Shown: positions 38,352 to 50,014, counted from the stretch's first letter. The stretch: DNA of 64,000 bases from Paraburkholderia translucens (GCF_020881035.1 NZ_JAJITC010000008.1:186001-250000); one strand, 5' to 3'. Notes: generated by a model from the sequence alone, not told the origin. A program made the numbers and translations.

Positions 38352-38990
38352 ATGACCACATCCTCACCGCGCCGCGCGCTGATCGTCATCGACGTCCAGA
38401 ACGAATACGTGAGCGGCGACCTGCCGATCGAGTTTCCGGACGTGCGGACATCGCTCGCCAACATCGGTCGCGCGATCGATGCGGCACGTGCCGTCGATGT
38501 TCCGGTCGTGGTGGTGCAGAACGTCGCGCCGGCTAGCTCGCCGCTGTTCGCGCGCGGCAGCGCGGGCGCCGAACTGCATACGGTCGTGAGCTCGCGCGCG
38601 CATGACCATTTCGTCGAGAAATCGCTGCCGAGCGCGTTCACCGGCACCGATCTGGCAGACTGGCTCGCAGCCCGGCAGATCGATACGCTGACCGTCACCG
38701 GCTACATGACCCACAACTGCGATGCCTCGACGATCAACCACGCGGTGCATGCGGGGCTCGCGGTCGAGTTCCTGCACGACGCCACCGGTTCGGTGCCGTA
38801 CGAGAACAGCGCGGGCTTCGCGAGCGCGGAGGAGATTCATCGCGTGTTCAGCGTGGTGCTGCAGTCGCGCTTCGCTGCGGTCGCCAGCACCGATCAGTGG
38901 ATCGCGGCGCTCAAGAGCGGCGCGCCGCTCGAGCGCGGCAATATCTATGCGTCGAATCAGGCGGCGCGAGCGCGGCGGGCGGCTGCCTGA
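38352..38990 (+). CDS. Isochorismatase-like cysteine hydrolase
   Basis: A 212-residue hydrolase of the isochorismatase/nicotinamidase superfamily. The N-terminal catalytic Asp is in ALIVIDVQNEYVSG, the Lys in FVEKSLPSAF, and the nucleophile Cys in TGYMTHNCDASTINHAV. The substrate is unknown; the family cleaves amides and related bonds. Start MTTSSPRRA. It pairs with the divergent GlxA-type regulator. Confidence 0.92.
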   Translation: MTTSSPRRALIVIDVQNEYVSGDLPIEFPDVRTSLANIGRAIDAARAVDVPVVVVQNVAPASSPLFARGSAGAELHTVVSSRAHDHFVEKSLPSAFTGTDLADWLAARQIDTLTVTGYMTHNCDASTINHAVHAGLAVEFLHDATGSVPYENSAGFASAEEIHRVFSVVLQSRFAAVASTDQWIAALKSGAPLERGNIYASNQAARARRAAA

Positions 38991-39023
38991 CCCGCAGCGC
39001 ATTGGATGAGCGGCCCGTCTACC

Positions 39024-39062
39024 CAAAAAAACAAACGGGCGGTTCACCGGACCGCCCGCTTT
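39024..39062. terminator. Bidirectional terminator between the hydrolase and bpeR
   Basis: CGGGCGGT/ACCGCCCG (39036-39058) is a perfect 8-bp stem with a 7-nt loop. On the minus strand it runs into TTTGTTTTTTT, a strong signal for bpeR; on plus it is followed by CTTTCT only. Confidence 0.82.
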
Positions 39063-39087
39063 CTGAACCTGCCACCCTTGCGTCCTG

Positions 39088-39732
39088 CTACGCCGGCGCC
39101 TTCCTGCGCAACGCCGGACTCAGGCGCAACGCGTCGAACATCGCTTCCACCATCTGCTGCGCATGCGCGCCGAAGTCGGTCGCTTCGGGCAAAAACAGCA
39201 TGTCGCGCAGCGAGCCGCCGACAAAGGCATGCACCATCGCCGTGGCGAGCTTGGTGTCGAGATCGGCAGGCAACTGGCCCTTGGAGACCGCGTTACGCAG
39301 ACCGCCTTCAATATTGGCGAGCCCCTCGCGCATATTGGTCTGATACCGTTCCATCACCGGTCCCATATCCTCGACCAGCTCACACTTCAGGAACAGGATG
39401 TCGAACACGCGGCGGCGGCGCGGGTCGTTGGCGGTGTCGCGCAGGCAGACCACGCAGGTTTCCATGATCAGGCCAAGCGGATCGGCTGCGCTCGGGTCGT
39501 TCGACGCCGCCTTCAGTTCGTCGAGCGGCAGCAGCACGCGATCGAACATTTCGGTGAAGAGATCGCTCTTGTGCGCGAAGTGCCAATAGATGGCGCCGCG
39601 CGTGACGCCCGCGGCCTGTGCGATATCGGCCAGCGACGTGCGCGATACACCTTTCTCGAAAAAGACCTGTTCGGCCGCGTCGAGAATCCGGTTGCGCGTC
39701 TCCAACGCCTCTTCTTTGGTTCTTCTGACCAT
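39088..39732 (-). CDS. bpeR: TetR-family repressor of the adjacent RND efflux operon
   Basis: A 214-residue TetR/AcrR regulator. The N-terminal HTH (around 10-57) reads RNRILDAAEQVFFEKGVSRTSLADIAQAAG followed by VTRGAIYWHFAHKSDLF, typical of AcrR/TtgR/BpeR repressors. The C-terminal ligand domain shows CVVCLRDTANDPRRRRVFDILFLKCE. It is divergent from bpeAB-oprB, and an imperfect palindrome in the shared gap is the likely operator. The symbol is by homology and context. Confidence 0.9.
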   Translation of the reverse strand: MVRRTKEEALETRNRILDAAEQVFFEKGVSRTSLADIAQAAGVTRGAIYWHFAHKSDLFTEMFDRVLLPLDELKAASNDPSAADPLGLIMETCVVCLRDTANDPRRRRVFDILFLKCELVEDMGPVMERYQTNMREGLANIEGGLRNAVSKGQLPADLDTKLATAMVHAFVGGSLRDMLFLPEATDFGAHAQQMVEAMFDALRLSPALRRKAPA

Positions 39733-39866
39733 ATTGGTGTGACCTGCGCTGATCCTGGAGTTTCTCCGGGGTGGTTTGAAGTCAATCCGATGACAATCTG
39801 ACTACTTTCCCCACCAATGACGAAGCGAACTTGCGTACATCGCCCTCCAACTGATGTAAATGCACT

Positions 39867-39894
39867 TATACATGCATCCGTGGATGTATATATA
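39867..39894. promoter_or_regulatory. Putative BpeR/AcrR-type operator over the efflux promoter
   Basis: A 28-nt imperfect palindrome with 13-nt arms (TATACATGCATCC and GGATGTATATATA, 11 of 13 matching) resembles the TACATACATnnnnnATGTATGTA-type AcrR operators. It abuts a TATAAT (39891-39896). The rest of the 425-nt gap (39733-40157) is a leader of about 250 nt with no gene that I can see. Confidence 0.6.
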
Positions 39895-40157
39895 ATAGCA
39901 CCCCATGATCGGATAGCCCAAGCTGCGACGACCGGTTAATATCCGTCACTGCTGCATGCCAACACGCAATCACACCCGCCAAACGGCGGTCCTGTGCGGC
40001 ACTCCCCGATATGGCGCGTTCGTGGCAGGGCGTCCTGCAGGCGAACGTTTGCATCCGTGGGCTTCCGGTTGAGCGTCGCGAGACGCCTGTTTGCGCTGTC
40101 GTCCCCGGGGTAGGGGCGGGCGCTTTTTCATTCCCAGTCTTTGACAGAGGTCGCTCC

Positions 40158-41381
40158 ATGCGCGTCGAACGGGTTCCATTCCGCTTAATCAGTGCCGCGA
40201 CGGCTGCCATCTTGCTGGCGGCATGCGGACCAAAACAATCTGCTCCGCCGCCACAGACCCCCGAAGTCGGCGTCGTCACCCTGCAGCCGACGACCGTTCC
40301 CGTCATCACCGAACTGCCCGGCCGTACCAGTGCTTTCCTCGTCGCGCAGGTGCGCGCGCGGGTCGACGGCATCGTGCTGCGCCGCGAGTTCACCGAAGGT
40401 AGTGAGGTCAAGGCCGGCCAGCGTCTGTACAAGATCGATCCGGCGCCGTACATCGCGTCGTTGAACAACGCCAAGGCAGCGCTTGCGAAGGCACAGGCGA
40501 ACCTCGCGTCGACCACCGCGCAGGCCAATCGTTATAAGGTGCTGGTCGCCGCGAACGCGGTCAGCAAGCAGGACTACGACAACGCGGTCGCCGCGGAAGG
40601 CCAGGCAGCCGCCGACGTCGCCGCGGGCAAGGCTGCGGTCGATACCGCGCAGATCAACCTCGGCTACACCGACGTGACCTCGCCCGTGAGCGGCCAGATC
40701 GGCGTGTCGCAGGTTACGCCGGGCGCCTTCGTGCAGCAGAGCGCGGCCACGCTGATGGCCACGGTCCAGCAGCTCGACCCGGTCTACGTCGACCTCACGC
40801 AATCGAGCCTCGATGGTCTGAAGTTGCGCCGCGACATCCAGGAAGGGCGTCTGAAGACGACGGGTCCCAGCGCCGCGCAGGTTTCGCTGGTGCTGGAAGA
40901 CGGCCGCGTGTATCCCGAGAAGGGCAAGCTGCAGTTCACCGACGTGACCGTCGACCAGAGCACCGGCTCGGTCACGGTGCGCGCGATCTTCAAGAATCCG
41001 AACCACGTGTTGCTGCCGGGCATGTTCGTGCGCGGGAAGATCGACCAGGGCGTCAACCAGAACGCGCTGATCGTGCCGCAAGTCGGCGTCACGCACGACC
41101 AGAAGGGTCAGCCTACCGCACTCGTCGTCGGCGCGGACAACAAGGTCGAACTGCGTCAGCTCGTCACCACGGGCACCTTCGGCACGTACTGGGTGGTCTC
41201 CGACGGCCTGAAAGCGGGTGACCGCGTGATCGTCCAGGGCGTCGACAAGGCGCGCCCCGGCCAACAGGTCAAGCCCGTGCCGGCGCAACTGCCCGGCACC
41301 CCGGCTTCCGACGCCGCCGCGAATGGCGCGCAGACGGGCCAACCCGCGGCTCAACCTGCCTCCGCCGCGTCAGGCGCGTAA
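40158..41381 (+). CDS. bpeA: RND efflux periplasmic adaptor, BpeA/AcrA-like
   Basis: A 407-residue membrane-fusion lipoprotein linking the inner-membrane pump to the outer-membrane channel. The lipobox is ILLAAC (Cys23). The lipoyl half-motifs include VRARVDGIVLRREFTEGSEVKAGQ and GYTDVTSPVSGQIG, flanking the alpha-hairpin (around 95-165). The beta-barrel and membrane-proximal domains follow, and the tail is Ala/Gln/Pro-rich. The start is MRVERVPFR with AGAGG upstream. First gene of the operon, 18 nt before bpeB. Confidence 0.93.
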   Translation: MRVERVPFRLISAATAAILLAACGPKQSAPPPQTPEVGVVTLQPTTVPVITELPGRTSAFLVAQVRARVDGIVLRREFTEGSEVKAGQRLYKIDPAPYIASLNNAKAALAKAQANLASTTAQANRYKVLVAANAVSKQDYDNAVAAEGQAAADVAAGKAAVDTAQINLGYTDVTSPVSGQIGVSQVTPGAFVQQSAATLMATVQQLDPVYVDLTQSSLDGLKLRRDIQEGRLKTTGPSAAQVSLVLEDGRVYPEKGKLQFTDVTVDQSTGSVTVRAIFKNPNHVLLPGMFVRGKIDQGVNQNALIVPQVGVTHDQKGQPTALVVGADNKVELRQLVTTGTFGTYWVVSDGLKAGDRVIVQGVDKARPGQQVKPVPAQLPGTPASDAAANGAQTGQPAAQPASAASGA

Positions 41382-41399
41382 TAACAGGGAGCCCGCCTC

Positions 41400-44300
41400 A
41401 TGGCAAAGTTCTTTATTGATCGCCCGATTTTTGCATGGGTGATCGCCATCATCCTGATGCTCGCGGGTCTTGCGTCGGTGTTCACGCTGCCGATCGCGCA
41501 ATACCCGACCATCGCGCCGCCGGCCATCCAGATCAGCGCAACGTACCCGGGTGCTTCGGCGAAGACGGTGGAAAACACCGTCACGCAGGTGATCGAGCAA
41601 CAGATGAGCGGTCTCGACCACCTGCTGTACCTCGCGTCGACCTCGGACGACTCGGGCACGGCCACCATCACGCTGACGTTCGCGGCCGGCACCAACCCTG
41701 ACATCGCGCAGGTGCAGGTGCAAAACAAGCTGCAGCTCGCCACGCCGCTGCTGCCGCAGGCGGTGCAGCAGCTCGGCACCCGGGTCACGAAGTCGAGCAG
41801 CAGCTTCCTGCTGGTGATGGCATTCGTGTCGACCGACGGCAGCATGAACAAGTACGACCTCGCGAACTACGTCGCGTCGAACATCCAGGATCCGATCAGC
41901 CGTATCGACGGCGTGGGCACGGTGACGCTGTTCGGCTCGCAGTACGCGATGCGGATTTGGCTCGACGCGAACAAGCTGAACAACTTCGGCTTGACGCCGC
42001 TCGATGTCGAAAGTGCGTTGCAGGCGCAGAACGTGCAAGTCGCGGGCGGCTCGCTCGGCGGCACGCCGTCGGTGCCGGGTCAGGTGCTGCAGGCCACCAT
42101 CACGCAGGCCACGCTGCTCAATACGCCCGAGCAGTTCGGCAACATCCTGCTGAAGGTGAACCAGGACGGCTCGCAGGTGCGTCTGCGCGACGTGTCGCAC
42201 ATCGAGCTCGGCGGCGAAAACTACAACTTCGACACCAAGTACAACGGTCAGCCGACTGCAGGCTTCGGTATCCAGCTCGCCACCGGCGCGAACGCGCTCG
42301 CCACCGCGAAGGCGGTGCGCACGAAGATCACCGAACTGTCGAAATATTTCCCGCATGGTCTCGTCGTGCAGTACCCGTACGACACGACGCCGTTCGTGCG
42401 CCTGTCGATCGAGGAAGTGGTCAAGACGCTGCTCGAGGGCATCGTGCTCGTGTTCCTCGTCATGTACCTGTTCCTGCAGAACCTGCGTGCCACGCTGATC
42501 CCGACGATCGCGGTGCCGGTGGTGCTGCTCGGCACGTTCGCGATCATGAGCGTGGTCGGATTCTCGATCAACGTGCTGTCGATGTTCGGTCTCGTGCTGG
42601 CGATCGGTCTGCTCGTGGACGACGCGATCGTGGTGGTGGAAAACGTCGAGCGGGTGATGCAGGAGGAGGGCTTGTCGCCTCGCGAAGCAACCCGCAAGGC
42701 GATGGGCCAGATCACCGGCGCGCTCGTCGGCGTGGCGCTCGTGCTGTCAGCGGTGTTCGTGCCGGTGGCGTTCTCGGGCGGCTCGGTGGGTGCGATCTAC
42801 CGGCAGTTCTCGCTGACGATCGTCGCGGCGATGGTGCTGTCCGTGCTCGTCGCGTTGATTCTGACGCCGGCGCTGTGCGCGACGATCCTCAAGCCGATTC
42901 CGCAGGGGCATCATGAGAAAGCCACCGGCTTTTTCGGCTGGTTCAACCGTACGTTCAACAGGAGCCGCGACAAGTATCACTCGGGCGTACACCACGTGAT
43001 CAAGCGCTCGGGCCGCTGGCTCATCATCTACATGGTGGTGATCTTCGCGGTGGGCTTGCTGTTCGTGCGACTGCCGAAGTCGTTCCTGCCTGACGAAGAC
43101 CAGGGCACGATGTTCGTGCTCGTGCAAACGCCGTCGGGTTCCACGCAGGAGACCACCGCGCACGCGCTGAAGGACGTCTCGGACTACCTGCTGAACGAAG
43201 AGAAGGCGATCGTCGAATCGACCTTCACGGTGAACGGCTTCAGCTTCGCGGGTCGTGGCCAGAACGCGGGTCTCGTGTTCGTGCGAATGAAGGACTACGC
43301 GCAGCGTCAGCATGCGGACCAGAAAGTGCAGGCACTGGTTGGGCGCCTCTACATGCACTTCAGCAGCTACAAGAACGCGGTGGTATTTCCGGTCAATCCA
43401 CCGTCGATTCCGGAACTCGGCACCGCGGCGGGCTTCGACTTCCAGCTGCAGGATCGCGGGGGTATTGGTCACGCGAAACTGATGGAAGCGCGCAACATGC
43501 TGCTCGGTCTCGCCGCGAAGGACCCGACGCTCGCGCAGGTGCGTCCGAACGGCCTGAACGATACGCCGCAGTTCAAGGTGAGCATTGACCACGAGAAGGC
43601 TTCGGCGCTCGGCGTGTCGCTGGCCTCGATCGACCAGACGTTCTCGATCGCATGGGCGTCGGCGTACGTGAACAACTTCCTCGACACCGACGGCCGGATC
43701 AAGAAGGTCTACCTGCAGGGCGACGCGCCGTTCCGGATGAAACCGGAAGACGTGAACGCCTGGTTCGTGCGCAACAACGCGGGCACGATGGTGCCGTTCT
43801 CGGCCTTCGCGCGCACCGAATGGACGTTCGGCTCGCCGAAGCTGGAACGCTACAACGGTATCTCGTCGGTGGAAATCCAGGGCACGGCGGCGCCGGGCAA
43901 GTCGACCGGCCAGGCGATGGCGGCGATGGAATCGATCGTCACGAAGCTGCCGGCGGGCGTCGGTTACGAGTGGACGGGTCTATCGCTGCAGGAACGCCAG
44001 TCGGGTTCGCAGGCGCCGATCCTGTACGGCATCTCGATCCTCGTCGTGTTCCTGTGTCTCGCGGCGCTCTATGAAAGCTGGTCGATCCCGTTCTCGGTGA
44101 TCATGGTGGTGCCGCTCGGCGTCATCGGCGCGCTGCTGGCCGCAACGCTGCGCGGGCTCGAAAACGACGTGTTCTTCCAGGTGGGACTGTTGACCACGGT
44201 CGGTCTGTCGGCGAAGAACGCGATTCTGATCGTGGAATTCGCGCGCGAACTGCAGCAGAGTGAAGGCATGGGGCCGATCGAGGCCGCGCTCGAAGCGGCG

Positions 44301-44630
44301 CGTCTGCGGTTGCGTCCGATCCTGATGACCTCGCTCGCGTTCATTCTCGGCGTGCTGCCGCTCGCGATCAGTAACGGCGCGGGCTCGGCAAGCCAGCACG
44401 CGATCGGTACGGGCGTGATCGGCGGGATGTTGACCGCGACCTTCCTCGCGATCTTCATGATCCCGATGTTCTTCGTCGTGATTCGAGCGAAGTTCGGCGG
44501 CGAGACGGAAGATCCGGATGAAGCAATGCGCCACTACCAACAACACCATCCGCACGATCCGCAAGGCGGCGCGACGGGTGGCCCGGCCGAACGGCCGGAT
44601 GACAATGGCACGGGCAAGGACGGGCATTGA
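41400..44630 (+). CDS. bpeB: RND multidrug efflux pump, HAE1 family, BpeB/AcrB-like
   Basis: A 1076-residue proton-driven inner-membrane drug exporter. It begins [23 protein letters not shown], the HAE1 signature. The TM4 proton-relay Asp pair is in [18 protein letters not shown], and the TM10-11 region has [20 protein letters not shown]. Two large periplasmic loops flank the 6+6 TM helices, as in AcrB (1049 aa). The C-terminus is extended and hydrophilic (His/Gly-rich). The stop is 1 nt from the oprB start. Confidence 0.96.
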   Translation: MAKFFIDRPIFAWVIAIILMLAGLASVFTLPIAQYPTIAPPAIQISATYPGASAKTVENTVTQVIEQQMSGLDHLLYLASTSDDSGTATITLTFAAGTNPDIAQVQVQNKLQLATPLLPQAVQQLGTRVTKSSSSFLLVMAFVSTDGSMNKYDLANYVASNIQDPISRIDGVGTVTLFGSQYAMRIWLDANKLNNFGLTPLDVESALQAQNVQVAGGSLGGTPSVPGQVLQATITQATLLNTPEQFGNILLKVNQDGSQVRLRDVSHIELGGENYNFDTKYNGQPTAGFGIQLATGANALATAKAVRTKITELSKYFPHGLVVQYPYDTTPFVRLSIEEVVKTLLEGIVLVFLVMYLFLQNLRATLIPTIAVPVVLLGTFAIMSVVGFSINVLSMFGLVLAIGLLVDDAIVVVENVERVMQEEGLSPREATRKAMGQITGALVGVALVLSAVFVPVAFSGGSVGAIYRQFSLTIVAAMVLSVLVALILTPALCATILKPIPQGHHEKATGFFGWFNRTFNRSRDKYHSGVHHVIKRSGRWLIIYMVVIFAVGLLFVRLPKSFLPDEDQGTMFVLVQTPSGSTQETTAHALKDVSDYLLNEEKAIVESTFTVNGFSFAGRGQNAGLVFVRMKDYAQRQHADQKVQALVGRLYMHFSSYKNAVVFPVNPPSIPELGTAAGFDFQLQDRGGIGHAKLMEARNMLLGLAAKDPTLAQVRPNGLNDTPQFKVSIDHEKASALGVSLASIDQTFSIAWASAYVNNFLDTDGRIKKVYLQGDAPFRMKPEDVNAWFVRNNAGTMVPFSAFARTEWTFGSPKLERYNGISSVEIQGTAAPGKSTGQAMAAMESIVTKLPAGVGYEWTGLSLQERQSGSQAPILYGISILVVFLCLAALYESWSIPFSVIMVVPLGVIGALLAATLRGLENDVFFQVGLLTTVGLSAKNAILIVEFARELQQSEGMGPIEAALEAARLRLRPILMTSLAFILGVLPLAISNGAGSASQHAIGTGVIGGMLTATFLAIFMIPMFFVVIRAKFGGETEDPDEAMRHYQQHHPHDPQGGATGGPAERPDDNGTGKDGH

Positions 44631-44631
44631 G

Positions 44632-46146
44632 ATGCAAAAACACTCTTTGATTGCAGTGGCGGTCGCGCTGCTCGCCGCGGGTTGCACGCTGGCGCCGCAC
44701 TACCAGCGGCCCGCGGCGCCCGTGACGGCGACCTTCCCGACCGGCGGCGTGTACGACCAGCAGCCGGGCGCGCACGGCGCGCGCAGCGCGAATGGCCAGG
44801 CCGCCGCCGACATCGGCTGGCGCGACTTCTTCGTCGATCCGCGGCTGCAACAGTTGATCGAAATCGCACTGAAGAACAACCGCGATCTGCGCGTGTCGGT
44901 GCTGAACATGCAGGCGTCGGCGGCGCAGTACCGCATCGTGCGCGCCGGTCTCTTCCCGACCCTCGATGCCGCGGCCTCGCAAAGCAGGTCGCGCACGCCG
45001 AAAGACCTGACGTTCAACGGCGTGACGATTTCCAACACGTATTCGGTGGGCTTGAACGCGTCGTGGGAAATCGACTTCTTCGGACGTGTGCAGAGCCTGA
45101 AGGATCAGGCGTTGGCGACGTACCTCGGCACCGCGCAGGCACGCAAGTCCGCGGAAATTGCGCTGGTGGCGCAGGTGGCGAACCAGTACATGACGGTGCT
45201 CGAACTGGACGACCTGCTCAAGGTCACTGAGAACACGCTGAAGACCGCAGAGGAGTCGTATCGGATCACCAAGCTGCAGTTCGACAACGGCACCGGTTCT
45301 GAACTCGATCTGCGCCAGTCGCAGACGGTCGTCGAGACCGCGAGCGCAAACCTGCAGGCGCAGACGCGGTTGCGAGTCCAGGCTGACAACGCGTTGGTGC
45401 TGCTGATCGGCGAGCCGTTGCCGGCCGATCTGCCGAACGGGCTGCCGCTGAACGATCAGAGCCTGCTCACGGATATTCCGGCGGGCCTGCCGTCCGATCT
45501 GCTGACGCGCCGTCCCGACATCATGGAGGCCGAGGAAAATCTTCTCGCGGCCAACGCGAACATCGGCGCGGCGCGCGCCGCGTTCTTCCCGCGGGTCACG
45601 CTGACCGGCAGCGCCGGTACGCTCAGCCCTACGCTCGGCGGGCTGTTCAAGCCGGGTTCGGCGGCGTGGAGTTTCGCGCCGTCGATCACGCTGCCGATCT
45701 TCGAGGGCGGCCAGAACATGGCCAACCTCGATCTGGCCAACATCGAGAAGAACGTGCAGATCGCCACATACGAAAAGGCGATCCAGACGGCCTTCCGCGA
45801 AGTGGCGGATGGACTGGCCGCGCGCGGCACGTACGACGAGCAGATCGCGTCGCTCGAGCGGGACGTCGCGGCCGAGCAGCGCCGGCTGGACCTGTCGACC
45901 CTCCGTTATGTGCACGGTGTCGACAGCTATCTGTCGGTGCTGACCGCGCAGACCGCGCTGTACGTGGCTCAGCAGGCTCTGGTCACCGCGCGCATGGAGC
46001 GTCTGCAGAACCTGGTCACGCTGTATCAGGCGCTCGGCGGCGGCTGGATCGAGCACAGCGGCGAGCAGCCGCGTCCCGCCGACGCACCGGTCGACTACGG
46101 TGCGGCGAGCGCGCCGGTCGCGGCATCGGCGGCGACCGCGGGGTGA
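44632..46146 (+). CDS. oprB: Outer-membrane efflux channel lipoprotein, NodT/OprM family
   Basis: A 504-residue TolC-like outer-membrane factor. The lipobox is LLAAGC (Cys18). Two OEP repeats are visible, with DPRLQQLIEIALKNNRDLRVSVLNMQ, LNASWEIDFFGRV, the DLLTRRPDIMEAE motif between the repeats, and FREVADGLAARGTYDEQ. Its position completes the tripartite BpeA-BpeB-OprB pump. A strong terminator follows. Confidence 0.94.
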   Translation: MQKHSLIAVAVALLAAGCTLAPHYQRPAAPVTATFPTGGVYDQQPGAHGARSANGQAAADIGWRDFFVDPRLQQLIEIALKNNRDLRVSVLNMQASAAQYRIVRAGLFPTLDAAASQSRSRTPKDLTFNGVTISNTYSVGLNASWEIDFFGRVQSLKDQALATYLGTAQARKSAEIALVAQVANQYMTVLELDDLLKVTENTLKTAEESYRITKLQFDNGTGSELDLRQSQTVVETASANLQAQTRLRVQADNALVLLIGEPLPADLPNGLPLNDQSLLTDIPAGLPSDLLTRRPDIMEAEENLLAANANIGAARAAFFPRVTLTGSAGTLSPTLGGLFKPGSAAWSFAPSITLPIFEGGQNMANLDLANIEKNVQIATYEKAIQTAFREVADGLAARGTYDEQIASLERDVAAEQRRLDLSTLRYVHGVDSYLSVLTAQTALYVAQQALVTARMERLQNLVTLYQALGGGWIEHSGEQPRPADAPVDYGAASAPVAASAATAG

Positions 46147-46175
46147 ACGCGGCGGGTTGATGCAACGCTGAAGCA

Positions 46176-46213
46176 AAACAGAAACGCCGCGGCATGCCGT
46201 GGCGTTTCTGTTT
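46176..46213. terminator. Strong intrinsic terminator after oprB
   Basis: A 17-bp stem (AAACAGAAACGCCGCGG with CCGTGGCGTTTCTGTTT, one G-T pair) with a CATG loop ends in TTT. A weak inverted repeat TGACG-N9-CGTCA (46261-46279) lies between it and the kinase gene and could be an operator. Confidence 0.85.
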
Positions 46214-46356
46214 GTGCGCGGCACCGGTTCGTCGTGCGCAGGGATATGTGTGAGAATCAATGACGTCCATGAGGCGTCACGCATAGTGCTGTTCTGACGA
46301 GCACGTTGCCAGCGTCGCTGACCTGTTCCTCACCCTCTTTTCAACCTCCCGCGCTC

Positions 46357-47823
46357 ATGAGTTTTCTCGGCATCGACCTCGGCACCGGCTCCCTGAAAGC
46401 GGCAATCGTCGACGAACATGGCCGCGAGCAGGCGGTGTCGAGCGTCGCTTATGCGCTTGTGACGCCGCAAGCCGGTTGGGCTGAAATCGGCGTAAAGACC
46501 TGGTGGAACGCGCTCGTGGATGCCATGGCGCGCCTGCCGCGCGAGTTGCGCGACGGGGTGCGCGCGATCGGCTTCTCGGGCCAGATGCACGGCGTCGTGC
46601 TGCTCGATGCAAACGGCACAGCGGTGCGGCGGGCAATGCTGTGGCCCGACTCGCGCGCGCTCGCCGTGCTAGACGCGTGGCCCGAGCCGCAACCGAATCC
46701 GGTCGCGCCCGGCATGGCCGGTCCCCTGCTGCGCTGGCTCGTGCTGCATGAACCGGAAGCCGCGCGGCGCACGCGTTGGGCGGTGCAGCCGAAAGACTGG
46801 CTGCGCGTCGCGCTCGGCGGCGCCTGCGTGACCGATGCATCCGACGCGTGCGCGACCGCGCTCGCCGATCCCGCGGGCGTGTGGGACACGGCGCTGCTCG
46901 AACGCCTCGCGATTCCGCGCGCGTGGTTCGCGCCGCTGGCGCCGTCGTATGCGGCGGCGGGCATGCTGTCGTCACAGGCGGCGCAGGCACTCGGCCTCCC
47001 GGCCGGGATCGTGCTCGCAACCGGCGCCGCCGACACGCCGTGCGCGGCGCTCGGCAGCGGACTTGCGCGTGACGGCGACGCGCTGCTGACGACCGGCACC
47101 GGTGGACAGATCGTCGTGCTCGCGAACGACGAGCCCGCGCCGCTGAAGGGCCTGCATCGCTATCGCGCGGCGAGCGATCACTGGTATCGCATGGCGGCGA
47201 TGCAAAACGTCGGCATCGCGCTGGAGCGGGTGCGCGGGTGGCTGTCGTACGAATGGGCGGATGCTTATCGCGAGGCATTCGGCGATGCGGCTGACGCAAG
47301 CGCTCATGCAGCCGCTCATCCCGCGTCGCCGCTGACCTTCCTGCCGTATCTGACCGGCGAGCGCACGCCGTGGCTGAATCCGCAGGTGCGTGGCGGCTGG
47401 CTCGGTCTGTCGCTCGAACATACGCGCGGCGCGATGATGCGTGCCGCCTTCGAGGGCGTCGCGTTCTCGCTGCGCGCGGGGCTCGACGCGATTCGCGCGA
47501 GCGGCGCGCCGGTGACGGCGCTCAAGCTCGCGGGCGGCGGCTCCGTCGACGCGCGCTGGCGAGAACTGCTCGCCGATGCGCTCGATGCGGAGCTGCACGC
47601 GGTCGATTGTCCGAACGCGGCGCCGCGCGGCGCGGCGATCCTCGGCGGTCTCGCATGCGGCCACTGGCACACGCGCGATCTCGCCGCGCTCGCGCCAGGC
47701 GCGACGCGCGTCGCTAGTCCGCGAGGCGATGCGGCGCTCGCCGAACGCTATGCGCGCTTCATCGATCTGTATGGCCGGGTCGAGCCGTGGTTCGGTGCTG
47801 CGACGCCGGGCGAAGCGAATTAG
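46357..47823 (+). CDS. FGGY-family carbohydrate kinase, xylulokinase-like
   Basis: A 488-residue sugar kinase. It shows the N-terminal phosphate loop FLGIDLGTGSLKAAIVDEHG, GFSGQMHGVVLLD, PKDWLRVALGG, ATGAADTPCAALGSG, the catalytic/adenosine region TGTGGQI, YLTGERTPWLNP and LAGGGSVDARWRELLADAL. The substrate loop best fits xylulokinases, and a second FGGY kinase (61800-63281) lies in the polyol locus. This copy stands alone upstream of the formaldehyde genes. Exact sugar not determinable. Confidence 0.88.
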   Translation: MSFLGIDLGTGSLKAAIVDEHGREQAVSSVAYALVTPQAGWAEIGVKTWWNALVDAMARLPRELRDGVRAIGFSGQMHGVVLLDANGTAVRRAMLWPDSRALAVLDAWPEPQPNPVAPGMAGPLLRWLVLHEPEAARRTRWAVQPKDWLRVALGGACVTDASDACATALADPAGVWDTALLERLAIPRAWFAPLAPSYAAAGMLSSQAAQALGLPAGIVLATGAADTPCAALGSGLARDGDALLTTGTGGQIVVLANDEPAPLKGLHRYRAASDHWYRMAAMQNVGIALERVRGWLSYEWADAYREAFGDAADASAHAAAHPASPLTFLPYLTGERTPWLNPQVRGGWLGLSLEHTRGAMMRAAFEGVAFSLRAGLDAIRASGAPVTALKLAGGGSVDARWRELLADALDAELHAVDCPNAAPRGAAILGGLACGHWHTRDLAALAPGATRVASPRGDAALAERYARFIDLYGRVEPWFGAATPGEAN

Positions 47824-47952
47824 CGGGCGCGGCACCGAACGCGGCAACGCTGCCGTCACGCACTTTGCAATACCATGACGCTTTTCGCGCGCCACGCAGT
47901 CGGCCGGCACGCAACGCCATTTCGCATTCACGGATTCAGAGGAGCATTGACG

Positions 47953-49059
<1,107 letters not shown>

Positions 49060-49074
49060 CAGAGGAGCGTCGCG

Positions 49075-49929
49075 ATGCTCGAACTACTTTCGGCGCACGC
49101 CTGCCACGGTGGCGAGCAGCGCTTCTACCGCCACGAGTCGCGCACGATCGGTCTGCCGATGCGCTTCTCGGTCTATCTGCCGCCGCAGGTGTTGCATGCG
49201 CGCGCGAGCAACGTGCCTGCGCTGTTCTATCTGGCCGGGCTGACCTCGACCGAAGAGACGTTCGCGGTCAAGGCCGGCGCGCAGCGCTTCGCGGCGCAGC
49301 ACGGCATCGCGTTGATCGCGCCGGATACGAGCCCGCGCGGCGCAGGTGTGCCCGGCGAAGGCGCTGCATGGGACTTCGGCGTCGGCGCGGGCTTTTATGT
49401 CGACGCGACCCAGGAGCCGTGGGCGCGGAACTACCGCATGTACTCGTACGTGCGCGACGAACTGCGCGAAACGGCGCTTGCGAACTTGCCGGTCGATGGC
49501 GCGCGCCTCGGCATCTTCGGTCATTCGATGGGCGGGCACGGCGCGCTGATGCTCGCGCTGCGTAATCCGGACGTCTATCGGTCGGTGTCGGCGTTCGCGC
49601 CGATTGCGGCGCCGATGCGCTGCCCGTGGGGCGAGAAGGCGTTCAGCGGTTATCTCGGCGAGAACCGCGAGGCGTGGAAGCAGTACGACGCGAGCGAGCT
49701 GGTCGCGCACGCAACGCGCAAATTTGCACAAGGGATTCTCGTCGATCAGGGCCTCGCCGATCAGTTCCTGCCCACGCAGCTGAATCCCGACGTATTCGAA
49801 GCGGCGTGCCAAGCCGCCGGTCAGCCGCTGACGCTGCGCCGTCATGCGGGCTACGATCACGGCTACTACTTCATTTCGACGTTCATCGAGGATCATCTCG
49901 CGCATCACGCGAAGGTGTTGCTCGGCTGA
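49075..49929 (+). CDS. fghA: S-formylglutathione hydrolase
   Basis: A 284-residue esterase-D-type serine hydrolase releasing formate and glutathione from S-formylglutathione. Motifs are MRFSVYLPPQ, LFYLAGLTSTEETF, nucleophile GHSMGGHGAL, and the His in YDHGYYFISTFIEDH. Start follows AGAGGAG. It completes glutathione-dependent formaldehyde detoxification with the upstream dehydrogenase. Confidence 0.97.
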   Translation: MLELLSAHACHGGEQRFYRHESRTIGLPMRFSVYLPPQVLHARASNVPALFYLAGLTSTEETFAVKAGAQRFAAQHGIALIAPDTSPRGAGVPGEGAAWDFGVGAGFYVDATQEPWARNYRMYSYVRDELRETALANLPVDGARLGIFGHSMGGHGALMLALRNPDVYRSVSAFAPIAAPMRCPWGEKAFSGYLGENREAWKQYDASELVAHATRKFAQGILVDQGLADQFLPTQLNPDVFEAACQAAGQPLTLRRHAGYDHGYYFISTFIEDHLAHHAKVLLG

Positions 49930-49956
49930 AAGCGTCGTGGAGTGCGGCGCGAAATG

Positions 49957-49991
49957 AAAAACGGCGGCACGTCATCGTGCCGCCGTTTTTT
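49957..49991. terminator. Bidirectional intrinsic terminator
   Basis: AAAAACGGCGGCACG pairs perfectly with CGTGCCGCCGTTTTT around a TCAT loop, with A and T tracts on both sides. It separates fghA from the converging metal-importer operon. Confidence 0.93.
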
Positions 49992-50014
49992 CGTGTGACC
50001 GGCGCAAGCGGCGC

